DNA of 64,000 nt from Monilinia fructicola (taxonomy: Eukaryota; Ascomycota; Leotiomycetes; Helotiales; Sclerotiniaceae). A program made the position numbers and the translations under genes. The DNA is taken from NCBI GenBank assembly GCA_008692225.1, contig VICG01000010.1:682001-746000 (forward strand). Reading direction: 5' to 3'. A model generated the notes under the pieces. The model was not told the origin of the DNA. It worked only from the letters and a program-made list of their open reading frames with translations, and made no database searches. Positions 1 through 11,955 of the stretch are shown piece by piece; position 1 is the stretch's first letter; each line of letters starts with the position of its first letter.

Positions 1-594
1 GTGAATATTTATTTATTAAGCTTGTTTTCTTAGATTCAATTACAAAATGTTACCTAAAAGCAGATAAGTAAATAATATACATTATAGTATTCTATTGTAT
101 TACTTAAGTCGTATATATATCTATTGTATGTATATGTGTGTGTATAATATGGTAGGAAATACCTAGGTATTAAGGAAAACCAGCCAAAAAGTCATTGATC
201 CATCTAATATCTAAATTTAATATCTAATATCTAATTAAAATTATGCAATCGTGGGTCCTTCTAGTCATACTTCGGTGTGATACAATTTTCTTCGTCACGC
301 AAATTAGAAAAAAAATGTCAATTTGGTTTGTAAAATTCCAATATAGCATGTGGAGTAGTCCATCACCAGGACCAAACTCCGCCCTATGGTAGTCCATTGC
401 ACATGCAGGTGTGCTGCCCCTACTCTACTCCGTACTGTACAGAGTAATCAGCTTTACAGAAGCTGGGGAACATCAATTCAAGTGAAAGGTCATCCTTCAT
501 GGAATACACTATTCTGATTTACTACCAGTACTACATACAGTATCGACAAGACAAGACAAGACCAATATTTGGGCTGTTTCGAGATCTTTGAAAG
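1..594. other. AT-rich intergenic DNA, no gene seen
   Basis: No supportable coding region. The first 300 bases are AT-rich with short TA/TG runs. One TACCTAGGTA palindrome lies at 160-169 and one TACTCCGTA motif at 426-434; both recur in other intergenic parts of the window. Downstream of the GNAT gene, which ends near 595 on the minus strand. Confidence 0.6.
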
Positions 595-1863
595 TTATAG
601 GATCTCCAAACCACTGGAACATGCTGCTGAAGTAACCAAGGGAGACACAGTGTCAAATATCTTTCTTGGATCCTTCGCGTCTGCTTGCGGTTCTCTGACC
701 ATACAGTACAGATTGCATGTCTCGCCTTCGTCTTCACAAACATCTTCTTCACAAAGTGGAATCCAAAGTTTTCGTATATCTTCATGTTAGGAACATCCCG
801 ACTAGATTCAAGATAGATCTTTTACCTTCTGCGTCAGCAATCTTCGTTACTTCCTTAGCTGCGCTTTTCCGATTCCTCTGCCTTGAGCTTCAGGATGAAC
901 AACCATTATATTTAGAAAGTAGTATCCCGAGGATCGGTCCATATCTTGGATTGGGCTTCTGCTTGCCTGTCTTTTCAGATGTAGTAGCGCTATGGCGAGA
1001 AATTGCGTCAGTATTCTTTCGAGAGTGGCCTTACAACTTTTAGCAGTATGTGAGAAAGATGGAGTATGCGTTGCAAAGAGATAGAGAACACTCGATAGCA
1101 ATAAGGGTAGGGCTGACTTGGCCATGCGATGGGGTAACGTCCATCTACAGTCTCATCTGTGAGATGAAGAATTTCCCAAAATACATCCCAGCAGTTGGGG
1201 TTAGAGATCCATGCTGATAGTCACCTACAAGATGGAAGAAAACTGCGATGGTACAACAAGGCAAACGTTACTCATTCCCTTGATGGTCATGCTAGGGGAA
1301 CAAGAACATGGAACATATTTGGCTTTCTACCTTCACATTTAGGCCACCTCGACCGTACCAAATGTTCATGCTACTTGTTGAACCCACATGGACCAACTAT
1401 CAATCCATTCTGCCCACGTTTCTGGCGACCCGGAAGCTTTGGGAGGTAAACCACATTGCAACACCAAAACTCGATGGCTTTCACTATCTTTAGCAACATA
1501 GAACAGGCCGTTTCGGATTCCCATCGACATCGAATCCCAAGAGAGATTGAATTTCTGACTAGGTTGAACTACCGAAGTCTATGTCAGTGACGAACAATCA
1601 TGGTATCGCGCGAAACATGAAACACTCTCTGGCGAATATCTCGGCGATTCAGGATGATCGAAGGCGAATCGGCACCATTACTCGCTACGATGCTTGAAGA
1701 AACACGAAAAAGAAAGATGTTTTAGACATAGAGACAAAAAAACCTTACCTTCGATCGATCATTGTAGATCCAGAGATTATAAGGGTCCTCTTTAAATGCT
1801 CCTGAAAGCATTGACAGCGCCAGGATATCGGCTTCTGTGAGTAGAGATATTTTGAAAGCCATT
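595..1863 (-). pseudogene. GNAT-family N-acetyltransferase, reading frame disrupted
   Basis: GNAT enzymes transfer an acetyl group from acetyl-CoA to an amine; the substrate cannot be told here. The start at 1863 opens with MAFKISLLTEAD and runs about 38 residues to a plausible GTAAGG donor near 1748. Further down, separate frames carry GLFYVAKDSESHRVL, SPETWAEWIDSW, then the acetyl-CoA binding motif A as VVHPEAQGRGIG (about 860-900), then EVTKIADAEG, then MKIYENFGFHFVKK, and a tail ending near 595. These pieces are in family order but lie in different frames with in-frame stops between them, so at least five indels or lesions are needed to join them. That is denser than in the essential genes of the window, so true decay is plausible; residual sequence error could also contribute. 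The family call is firm, the pseudogene call less so. Confidence 0.72.
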
Positions 1864-4029
1864 GTAAGAAGTCGAGTTCAAATGAGACCGAGACTAGCAA
1901 AGTACAGCGATGAAAAAATGTCAATTTAGGACCCGTTCTTTCTACAGATTATAACCAATTCGATTGCTAGTTGCTGAGGATTTTATACTCGATCGTATAA
2001 ATCTTATCTGATCAAGCGAATCATACTAATAACGCTGAAAAAGTAAGTTGATACGTAATTTATATAAGGGCATATATCTTTGATTAGTTCAAATGTAATT
2101 TGCATCAAATTGCGAGTTGAATAACAAACCTTGATTTCGAAAATAGACGTTGAACTCAATACCTATGCATGGCTACTTGAGATCAAATACACTTTGATCT
2201 GAATAAAGAACAGCCCAACATGATAGGCTCTAGGATAGTTATACGATGATCTTCATTCTCATTACTGCCTAAAACGAGTGATGGCTATCAGAGAGAAGAA
2301 AACTTGAATACAAGAATTGATTCGTTATCTGCGGTTACTATAGCCCTCTAGAACTAATCAATTTTGTTGATTCGTCAAAGATTTAATTATTACTCCCAAG
2401 CGCTCTCATAGCCTACCTTGAATCTTTATCAAACAATGATTATGAATGCAAAGCTAAGATTAAACGGACTGAGTTGCATACAAAAAGCGAGAGCTACATT
2501 GTATCTTCAGCGTATATTTCGTCAAAATCCAAAACCTCTGCCAGCCATAATTATATCATCTGTCGGATCAGGCGCATCGGTGTAGCAATCTATGGGCAGA
2601 TATTTCATCCCGTCAGATGTCTCGAACTCTATGCATGTATCATTCTCACCTGTAGGGTTAGGGTTATGCAATAACTTGAGCTTCTTTTTTATCAGCCTCG
2701 ACCCCATGATTGAAATGATGTTTTGGTATATCGTGATTTAAGCGAATCTTCGGGATAAAAAAACCCCCTTAAAGTTTAGCGTCGATAATGGTCAGGACGT
2801 ATCAAGATACCTAACCGATCAGCCTTGCAAGTTGCGAACTTCTTATACTCTTGATCAAAACCCTTTGCTCGCTGCAACAACAACAACAGCCACAACGACA
2901 ACAATAACAACAATGATGCTTTCAATCTTATACTTCACATCGTTGCATCCGTGACTTGAAGTAACTTTTCATAATTTCCGGAGAATCTAAAAGGAGTTGA
3001 CCGTATTTACCATTCTTACTTATAAAGTTGAGCGGGTCCAGGATGAAAACCAGGGGACAATGCGCGAAACACACTCTCTGTCCCAGATATCATCAAGTTT
3101 TCTATGCAATTGGCTGTCCACCAGTCAATGGCTAGATACAGTATACAGCCGTGCAGTGTGAGCCTCCTTCGCTCCTAGTCATGTTGTAATTATCTGCCGC
3201 ATTCTTCGTACTCTGGAGCAGGGGCAACGCTCGGCATAGAACTTATGTCAAACGCAGTAATGCTTGAGCTCTTGGTCCCTAAGCTAGATCAAGTCTGGTC
3301 CATAGCGACAGAGCACAATATTCAGAGTGTAGGTCTAGTCTGGTAGATGTTTATCCCTCGTGTATATCGCATATACCAATCCTTCATCGGCTTTGCATTA
3401 CGTCTTTTATGTGCAATCCTCGAATTCGTCCCCAGATTCGGATCAAATGTATGGAACCATTCCAAAGAGTAGGATAGGCCGTCCACCTCTTTTGATTTGA
3501 CTGCCAAACCAGCATTTCGCAACTTTCTCCCCCACTCGATTAGCTAGTTTCGATCTTTTGGGGTCCAAGATTCTCAACTTGGCTGCATCTTGGTTGCTTT
3601 TACTTGTCAACCGTTTGTTCATTCACTCACGTTCTACACACGACTGGATCGTGACGCTCTTTCTTTTATCAAAATTTTCAATCGGATCTGTATCTAACGT
3701 TCTTACGCTCACTATCATTCTACTACGACTCCAACGAGAACATCTATCAGTTCATGCAATATTCAATTAGCTTCTGTCGGTCGGCGATACGGGGCAGCGG
3801 CGACTCGGCGGAGGATGAACAAGACAATGGCACCAATGAGCGAGCAACCAGATCAATATATGGACCAGTTGTCCAGAGGAATACTATTCTAGAAGACTTT
3901 ACTATTAACTGAAGAAGGATGGAGGAAATATAGATAATGGGAATGGGAAACACGGCGAACGGAATGATGAGGACCATGATAATTATCGCGATGAACATGG
4001 AGATAAAGAAGTAGCATATCCATCAGTTG
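1864..4029. other. Intergenic, only doubtful small ORFs
   Basis: Two short minus-strand ORFs occur (2522-2707, 61 codons; 3322-3522, 66 codons). Neither shows a recognisable domain, splice pattern or signal peptide, so I do not call them genes. A CAA/CAG-type run (about 2873-2915) and a doubled TTAGGG near 2652-2664 are present. The stretch 3560-3990 may be 5' leader of the membrane-protein gene that follows on the plus strand. Confidence 0.5.
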
Positions 4030-5533
4030 TATTGTCACAAAGACTGCGTGGACTCAAATACAAATACTGCATGGACTACACAAACAGCCACTGCCTGGAC
4101 CACGCAAACTGCGACCACCACCTCATCAAGTGTAATGACTGTTGTTGTACCAACACCAATACCAACGCTACGTCGAGTTGTTCCACCTAGTTCAGTGAGT
4201 TGAGCAAGAAATTCGTGTCGGCGGATATACTGACCACATATAGACATCTATCACGACTGCTTCAGCACCAACAACAACACCATTCACGGCATCATTTCAG
4301 CATACCAAGTCAGAGCAGCCAGGAAGGAAAGTGTATGTACTCTTTCTAATGGAGTCCATGTGAAAGTGGTTCGGCCACCACATCCACTGTTACTGCTTAC
4401 CAGGCCGTTGTGCAAACTCGGCACCGACAGCCCAGGAAGATCAGTCTCATCATTTTCGGAATTTCCACCTTCATTTCATGGAAAGCAAAGCGATGATGGT
4501 GATCTAAGTCCTCTAGCGGAAAAGCTTTTGATCAGTGCTGGATCCATCGGTTTGTTATTCTGAACATCATCATGACTAATATCATTGCTGACTTTGATAA
4601 AAGGAATATTCGTCATATTTGGTGCTATTATATATCTCGTTATCAGAATGAAGAGGGTAAATCGACTAGCAAGAGGAGAGATACTAGAAGAAGAGGCTCG
4701 TTGGTACGGATGGCGAAGAAACAGAGATGGCTCAGGTCCTCCTCCTAGTTATACTAGCGTCCTGGATCTCAGAATGGCTACCCCATTGACGAGAAATTTA
4801 CTGAAAGGGAAATGGCTGGCTATTACAACCCTGATAACAAAGCAGCCCTCGAACGTCCTGGAACTGCAACTGTAAACTCACGGGAATACGTACAGATCTC
4901 AAAGACAAAACTCGAGCACGGGTAGCCAGTCTGGAGGGGCATGTCTCCCAGTCCAGTAGCCGGTCCAGGGCAATCATACTCATTCCCCAGCAATGCCGAA
5001 GTTCTACTATTCCCAATCAGGTACTCTAAGATCTCAGCAATCGGGATTATCAGGACAATCATCAAATGCTTACGATACTTCCTCAAAGAGGTCAATCACA
5101 TCAGCTACTTGTCCTCAATATCGTCAGGATTTGGTGATTCGCTTGTTATGCCCGATGATAGCGCTCCTCCTCAGAACCAGTCTCTCGCTTTTCATGGACG
5201 ACAGCATCTCAAGGTGCGCCACAAAATCGAGATACTATATACACAACGACATCAGAGGAAACAGCGCCACGATTCGCACTGTCAACTCATGGGTAGCTCA
5301 ACAGACAGGGCGAGTGGAACGGAAACAGCAGAGTGATATGGAGATACCAGCCATGCCGAAATCCCCATCTCATATACTTACCGCTCGCAAGTTCCTATCC
5401 CCTATTTACCGAGGGGCATCAGCGCAAAGGAAGCGAAAATCCAGCCTTTCGGCATCACCCCGGGGACGAAATTGAATTTGGAAGAGGCTCACGTGTTCCG
5501 AGTTCGATCTTAGACAGAAAATTTGGGATCTAA
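4030..5533 (+). pseudogene. Single-pass Ser/Thr-rich membrane protein, reading frame disrupted
   Basis: The visible pieces build the architecture of a fungal Mid2/wall-sensor-like protein. First comes a Thr/Ser-rich stretch containing TAWTTQTATAWTTQTATTTS and PTPIPTLRRVVPP (4050-4194). Next is a clean GT-AG intron (4195-4243), more Thr-rich sequence, and a spacer. After a second intron (4550-4603) there is one hydrophobic span, GIFVIFGAIIYLVI, followed by basic RMKRVNRLARG, i.e. a membrane anchor with a cytoplasmic side. A cytoplasmic tail continues with EKFTEREMAGYYNPDN, a Ser/Gln-rich part (SQQSGLSGQSSNAYD) and an end near PGDEIEF...RVPSSILD at 5533. The tail requires several frame changes, the first near 4771 where one T appears to be missing. 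No enzymatic domain is seen. Start codon and the 5' exon are not resolved. Function would be only a guess (surface sensor or wall protein). Confidence 0.5.
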
Positions 5534-6491
5534 TCAAATAAGAAGCGGGAAAGGGCAAACGGAGAGTGTACTATATATAAACATCAGAGTCGGATGAATT
5601 GTGTTTCTGCATTTCGTTGTTCTGTATATATGTCTAGCTACCTATACAGTCGTTCTAGCCTGGTGCTTGATCCGATGACATTTGCATAGCGTGGGGCGGG
5701 ACGGGGCGGGAAGCATCTTGTACGTTCTTGGGCATTTGGTGGGTGTTCGTTTGGATGAAGGATTTTTTTTTTTTTTTGGCTTCCTTGGTAACAGGGGAGG
5801 GGAGATTGACACATATACATATTGTAATGTCATGACGAAGATGAAGGTGAAGTGGAGCGATGGCTTGTTGGGGGATGAGAGGGGAAGTGGAGAGAAAGGA
5901 ACCTGGGATGACTAAATCAGAAATTGACGAGAAGGTAAATCTGGGCTGGAGTGAAACGCTCTGCTCGGTGCACGATGTCCGTCGAATTCATGAGGCTTTG
6001 GCGCATTGTATCAGGCAATGCATAGATGTGTGATTGAGATGGCATGGAGGATGGTTCATGGAATGAATTGGGATGGAATTGGACAAGGCGAGGGCAGGGG
6101 AAGGTAGGGGAAGAGAGTGGCGGGAAAAGAGGCAGAGGCAGAGGCAGAGGCAGAGGAAGAGCTGAGATTGTTATCTAGTCTGTAGCGTTGTAACACACAC
6201 AAGTGCAGTGAGACTAAGACTAGCCTTTAAATACACCACAAAGTTCCAAACCTATCGAGGCGGATCCATCGTCCCGATACCCCCGACCTCTTTTTTCCCA
6301 GCTGGGCTCAGGTCTGGTCTCTCAAGCCAGCGTAGCCACACCGTCTGTCTACCCGGCGCCCCACAACGCACAGTGAGATCTCCCCAACGTGAAATGTGAC
6401 TGTCGCCTCGTCTGCCAGCAAGCGGAACACTCAACATGGATATTCCTAATCACACACATCGCGGGTGCTAGATATCACCTAATTAATTCGC
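5534..6491. other. Intergenic with purine-rich tracts
   Basis: Contains a poly-T run near 5763-5779, a (GGCAGA)n tract at about 6129-6160 and G-rich plus-strand composition. No ORF with protein-like composition was found. Confidence 0.5.
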
Positions 6492-6716
6492 ATGGATCTG
6501 GAGATCCAGCAACGAAGGCTTCCTACGAGTAGTAGTAGCGGCAGCACAGCCACGCAACCACGCACATCCCCTTCCTGGACAACATCGTCGTCCTCGACTC
6601 TCGGGCCCCCTCGCATCATAATACCGTCACCTGAATCGCGCGCGCGTCGCAACCCACAATCGACCACCTCTTCTTTTGTAGTCACTCAGATTACATATGT
6701 CACTAATCTAAGCTAA
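6492..6716 (+). CDS. Small Ser/Thr/Pro-rich ORF, doubtful
   Basis: A 74-codon ORF opening MDLEIQQRRLPTSSSS and continuing with Ser/Thr/Pro-rich sequence (TATQPRTSPSWTTSSSS, RIIIPSPESR). It could be the first exon of a longer gene, or a chance ORF in GC-rich low-complexity DNA. No acceptable continuation was found downstream, where the sequence becomes (TG)n and (TACATA)n repeats. No function can be given. Confidence 0.2.
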   Translation: MDLEIQQRRLPTSSSSGSTATQPRTSPSWTTSSSSTLGPPRIIIPSPESRARRNPQSTTSSFVVTQITYVTNLS

Positions 6717-7639
6717 TCCATTCTAATCAAGTTTTAACAAAATGCAATAGATATTACGACAAAAGAGCCGTGGGGAGAGTTGCCTGGATCGATCGTGTGT
6801 GTGTGTGTGTTTTTGTATGTATGCATGTTCGCTGCAAAAGACGCATATGCGTTTTACATATACATATACATATACATATAAATCCCCGTCCCCCCCCTGT
6901 CCCCCCAAGCCGCCAAAGACGAGAGAATTCAACACACACGAGATTGGACGGCAAGGGAACGGAAAGAGACGAGACGAGACGAAACGAAACGAAAACGCAG
7001 CGAAACGCGACGTCACCGTACGAGCAAAGTTTCTTGCGGGGGGGATTAATTCCGTGTTGTGGCTGTGCGTGGGGATTTTTCCATTAGGGGAAGGGGGGCC
7101 TGGGACGCGTGATGTGGCGATGGGTTGAGGGTGAAGCTGGAGGGGGAGGTTGGGGGGGGGGGCGGTGGGAGTTATGCTATGCGTTGGGATTGGGGTCGTG
7201 GTGAAGATTGGGTGCGTGTTGGCGTTGGCGTTGGCGATGGGAGGATTGAGTATGGGGGCGGGGTAGTGGAGTTTAGTGTTCGTGTTGTTGTGGGTGGTTA
7301 GTTGTGGTGGGATGTTAAATGTGAAGATGTAGTTTAGGGCGGGTGCGTAAATAAAGGGGAAGGGGGGGGGGGTCTTGCTTATGGTGCCTGGCGCATTTAT
7401 CGAGGGTCATCATTCATAAGGGGTTGTGTAGTGGTACTGTGCAGTAGCTTTCCTCGATGTTGAGCTCGGAGAACTAGATGGCATTATATTGTTGTTTACT
7501 AGAGCTTTCGTTTTGGATTGACTGAGTGCCAGATTGCTGGGTCGTAATTGTGCTTTGCTTAGAGTTTGGTGCTCTTCAACTGATACCAAGATCTTTCCTT
7601 TCACTGACATCCTCCCTGGAGAAAAGCACCATGAATATA
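6717..7639. repeat. Simple-sequence and G-rich intergenic stretch
   Basis: A (GT)n run at about 6796-6811, a (CATATA)n run at about 6856-6882, an (GACGA)/(ACGAA)n tract near 6968-6994, and long G-runs on the plus strand (about 7039-7366, including runs of 8-10 G). No gene is supported. Confidence 0.6.
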
Positions 7640-9165
7640 TATACATGTGATATAGGTCAACCCACTGCGGCCATCGCGGTCATTGTGGTCAATATCGCTA
7701 AATCTCCCCCCCTCTCCCACAGATTGTTTAGAGACCATGGAGAGAAGAACACTATTAGTGATTGTGCCAGAGAAAAGTATCACAACTAAGACGAGGCAAG
7801 ATGCGGCGACAAATCAAAGGAGAGAAAGCTCTCAAGTCCCACGAATAAACAAGGAACATCACCATCCCGTACATGCATGCGACCCAAGTAAAACACATCT
7901 CATTCCTCCTGCCAGAGGTGCTGCAACGCGGTCCTTCGAGGCGGAAATTCTAGACGCGAATCCTGCTGGCAAGATGAAACGACCGCAAAGCTTGAACAGC
8001 AGGTATGGCAACGAGAACATGGCGACCACAAAGGGGCAATGCAGACATGGCAACAGCGAGCTTGAAGCCTCTACGATATCCTACCCCTAACTCCCAAGAC
8101 GTCACTTCAAGATCAGGGAAGACGTGGAGAAAGCCGAAAACGACCGATCGAGCGATCCATCCTCACCCTCCGCGAACATTCTCACGCTAGTGCCAGAACG
8201 AAACACAAGGTTGCGAAAAGTGACTTCCCCACGGAACAGTAGCCAGTGAAGGACCTTGCCACGAGTCGAAGTAACGTAGAGAAGTCACAGAAATAGCACA
8301 GGGAAGGGGAGGATATCAAAAGAGAGCCGAGCATGAAGGAAACCCGTCGATCCGAAGGCATCCACCGCACTTCCAGATGTACGGTTCCCATCAGCACCAA
8401 CAAACCCCGTCGGCGTCTCCAGTATCCCAGCATCGAGATCGCCAAGCACATCAGTATACATGACCTTGGAGCCCGGACCCCGCAGCACGGGATATCTTCC
8501 ATCATGCAAAGATCGAATGTGCACAGGTACGGTCATGTATCCACTGAGCCAAAAAATGATCGTGGACAGCGGAAGATCGGATGGATATACATACACAGCA
8601 CAGCACAGCACAGCTGCGCCTCGCCTCCGCCCGCTTTTTCGCCCCATACCCCGACGTGCCCAAACCTTCAGCCCCCTCCAAGCCAACATCCCAAGCCAAC
8701 CTACTACCCGTATCCCCGCCTTCCAGCCACCGAGCCCTCCCGAAAGCACCCAAAAATCCTCTCGCCCCCAATCCACTCGAGATCAAGACCTCCATCTATC
8801 TCATCCCGTCACGCTACATATAAGCACCACCCCCCTCTCCCACCCCAAGATGCCACATACAGAAAATCTGTAATAAAAAGGCACACACACAGAAAGGGAC
8901 ACCTACTGTAGAACGTCAAGACAAAGTCGCTCACCCTCCAACTCTCGAATCCTGCCGATCCGCTCACCCACCACCAACCAGCCTGGAATGCTCCAAGGCA
9001 GATAGACAAGGGGTGAGGAAGATGAGAGGGGGGCCAGACAAGAAAGACATCGGGAAAGCACGTGCGAAAGACGAGGTGTTGGCAGAAACATGCGGAAGGA
9101 AGGAACAATGGATGGTGGTACAAAAAAGGGTAGAAACGCCGTGAGGACGGCAGACGATTTCACGC
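7640..9165 (-). CDS. Candidate protein-coding region, frames broken, not identified
   Basis: Several minus-strand segments look more protein-like than their surroundings. One starting near 9163 contains VYLPWSIPGWLVVGERIGRI followed by RELEGERLCLDVLQ. A second (about 8285-8560) contains STIIFWLSGYMTVPVHIRSL and a mixed-composition tail. A third (about 8120-8260) reads VLHWLLFRGEVTFRNLVFRS, and a fourth (7859-8053) reads LPYLLFKLCGRFILPAGFAS. They are in different frames with intervening low-complexity DNA. If real, this would be a multi-exon gene for a membrane-associated protein with several hydrophobic spans. I do not recognise the family, and the stretch between 8580 and 8880 is C-rich repeat DNA that gives long spurious ORFs on both strands. 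Confidence 0.25.
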
Positions 9166-9527
9166 ACGCCTGGAAGCTGCAGATGGCTCGTGAAAGTCAT
9201 GATTCATGTATTTATGCCGCCTAGCCCGATCCTTCTATGAGTATCCCCAGAGGTATCTCTATATACGAACATTCGATGCAGGAAGGCAAATGCCCCAGTC
9301 CGGGATGAAGAGGGAAGAGATGATAGAATATGATGCAATAATGCCGCCCAGCCAACCCATTGAAAAATGCAAACCCAAACTCCAGAATTTTATGCTAGGT
9401 ATCACAAGAAAAAGAGAAAACTCTTGCGCCCATGTCCCCCATGGTGTAACTCCCATTCCTTCACTGATCCCATCCATAGACCCCCCAATGACAAAAGTAG
9501 CGCAGACTCTCTCAATCTCTGCCATCT

Positions 9528-10883
9528 TTAGAAGAAAACACTCTTCTTTTTGTGGCGCCTTCTTGCTCCCAAAAAACCCACTCGAGCTCGCCGTCCCATT
9601 CCCAGACGCCTGCAAATACGGACTACCCCCTGCTGCGGCTGCAGAGGCCTCTGCTGTGACGAAGAACCTCCAGGCCGTCCATTCGACACCGAATGATTAG
9701 ATGGGCCCGTACTGACGGGTCTCGGTATGGGTCCCGGCGCACTATAAGGCGTTTGGATCGTCGGTCTCTGAGGCGCCTGCTGTGGCGCAAATTGCGCCCT
9801 CTGACCACCCGCCGCACCCCCATCCACAGGCATAACACCATATTCTTTCCTCAAGCGTTCCGTTTCCTTTGCGATTTCCTCATCTTTTCTCCCGCTGCTC
9901 TTCTCTTTCCTCCTCTTCTAACATTTTCTTGATCCGTTCTTCCTCGAGTAATTCCAGACGCTGCCGTTCCTTTTCCTCGGCTTCGACTAGCGCTTTGAGT
10001 CGCGCCGTTTCGGCGTCGATTTCCCATTGGGTGCGGGGGTTGACTGTTGGGGGAGGAGCGGGTCCCGCGGATAAAGGCTGCGAGGTATTGCGAGGTGTAA
10101 TCGAGGGCATTATACCCCCGGACATGGTGGGGGAGATGGCTGGTCTACCAGTTTCGCGGATGACGGGACCGCTATTAACGCGTTTGCGCGACGGGCCTGG
10201 AGTTGTATTGGGCGAACTGATATTGAATGTTTCACGGCTAGCATTGAAGAAGATATCTTTGATGACAGCGGCCGATAACAAAAGAACCACTTCGAGACCC
10301 TTGGAATCCTCGACATCAACTCGATGCATGTTGGGTTGGTAGATGGTAAGATCTCGACTTCCTTTGAACATAGCCACCGGTATGTCCGGCTCCTTGTTCC
10401 TTCTCCCTTCTGTACTTTCCCGACCAAGAAACACGACATGTCTTTGGAAAACTTGCCATCTTTCTTCCACTTGAATGCAACCTTGGGTGTAAAATCGGAT
10501 GTTGCGGGATCATTTTGACTTCTGTCGAGCGCCGACGCAGAAGGGGCCCGAAAACTGATCTGCGGCATCTCGAACTCCCAGTACGCCGAACTATTCCACG
10601 AGCCCGCCACCTGCTTCACCAACACCTGTTGATCCGGGTTGTACAATTGGATTGTGAAAGCATTGGGTACGATGGGTACTGGCGGAGGAGGAATGCCATT
10701 TTGAGCACGAAGTTCGGCTTGGGAGAGGGTAGGCTGGCTCCACTCTGGCTGGACGAGCACTTCTGCAAAAAGGACTTCGGGATTGAACGAATCGTACAGA
10801 GCTACCGCGTAGCAGTTTTTTGATGCGGGCAGATTGGGATCGGGGTCGACGGAATAAGTATTCGGGTAGGAGGTCAGAGCCAT
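9528..10883 (-). CDS. Conserved fungal protein of unknown function with C-terminal coiled coil
   Basis: The start at 10883 (MALTSYPNTYSVDPDPNLPA) is preferred over the in-frame upstream ATG at 10961, because the extra residues are Ser/Pro low complexity. The N-terminal half is a compact, non-repetitive domain (KNCYAVALYDSFNPEVLFAE, SAYWEFEMPQISFR, FTPKVAFKWKKDGK). A middle segment follows (KEPDIPVAMFKGSRDLTIYQ, KGLEVVLLLSAAVIKDIFF), then a Pro-rich linker, a charged heptad-like helix (ETARLKALVEAEEKERQRLE), a Gln/Pro-rich tail and a basic end. No signal peptide or membrane span is seen. Keeping the frame needs four single-base corrections in homopolymers at about 10416-10418, 9885-9888, 9626-9630 and 9547-9551. 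I cannot assign a biochemical role; a cytoplasmic or membrane-peripheral scaffold is only a guess. Confidence 0.6.
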
Positions 10884-10961
10884 CTTGTCGTAGGAAGATG
10901 GGGATGGAGAGGGGGGTATCGGCTGATGCTTTGAAGAAGAAGGTGGGGAGGTTTTCGTCAA

Positions 10962-11955
10962 GCATAGTGATTTGAGGGAGCGAAGCCGAAGCTACAAAGA
11001 CTGCTTGCTATAAGAATAGTAGATTTGATTCTTTGACGTTGTTCAGGACCAGGATCAGGATGAGGATGAGGTTCAGGTTTGGGTTCAGGTCGTTTGAGGG
11101 CAAGTAAACACTCGAGTAGACAAACGAACAAATAGACAAACAAACAAATAGACAAATAAACAAATAGATAAATGAACGGTATGTTTCTTATTGTATGTTG
11201 CTTGCTTAATTATCCCTCTGAAACAAAAAGAGCCATTACATTACAAGTAGACAGATGATGATTATTATTAGCCTTGCCCAGGTGTTAGTCTTATTATTAG
11301 CGTTGCGAGCGAGTCGACCGAGCCATGGAGTATGGAGCCATGGAGCCATGGAGCCATGGAGCCGTGGAGCATGGAACCCGGAAATCTTGCGAGTACGATG
11401 GATGTTATACGATACGATTCGGACAAAAGAGATGGGGATAGATGTTCAGAAGGAGGATTCTGTACTGCTTACTTCCAATTTACCAAAACTCTCTCTCACC
11501 AGGCAATAAAGTATAACCTGGAAGCTTCCAAGGTTACTACCACAGCAGGAGCTACTACTTACCATCACCATTACTACATATAGTGCGGAGAACAGTACGG
11601 AGGACAAGTACAAGTACAAGTAGACGGACGAACATGTCGTATATGATGAGGCTGAGCCTACCCACCCAGCGAAGTTTATCTCCGCCCATATGGATGGATG
11701 GATGAATGGATGGAATGACCACGCGTACTCCAGGGCTGTACAATACAGTCAATACAATGGACAATGGAAAGGTAAGGCAAGGCAATTAAGGCAAGGTAAC
11801 TAACTAACTAACGACCTAACTAACTTACGGAGTCCTCAACCTACCGAACCAGATCTACAATCAATCCTCACTCAACCTTTAATTTGTTCGTTCTATAAAT
11901 ATCCATATCCAGATCCAGATCCTTACTTATTACATACTTACCTAAATACCCGACC
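10962..11955. other. Intergenic upstream of the 10.9 kb gene
   Basis: Promoter side of the minus-strand gene starting at 10883. Holds an (AGGATG)-like tract near 11050-11080, an (AACAAATAGACA)n tract at about 11125-11172 and a tandem run of CCATGGAG units at about 11322-11372. No gene seen. Confidence 0.5.

Noticed and set aside
2652..2664. Interstitial telomere-like sequence (two TTAGGG units)
   Set aside because: Only two units, no subtelomeric context, and such short matches are expected by chance.
8285..8911. Long overlapping ORFs on both strands (192, 163 and 137 codons)
   Set aside because: Length comes from C-rich, stop-poor DNA. The plus-strand products are Pro/Ser/His repeats without domains; only some minus-strand segments were kept as a weak candidate.
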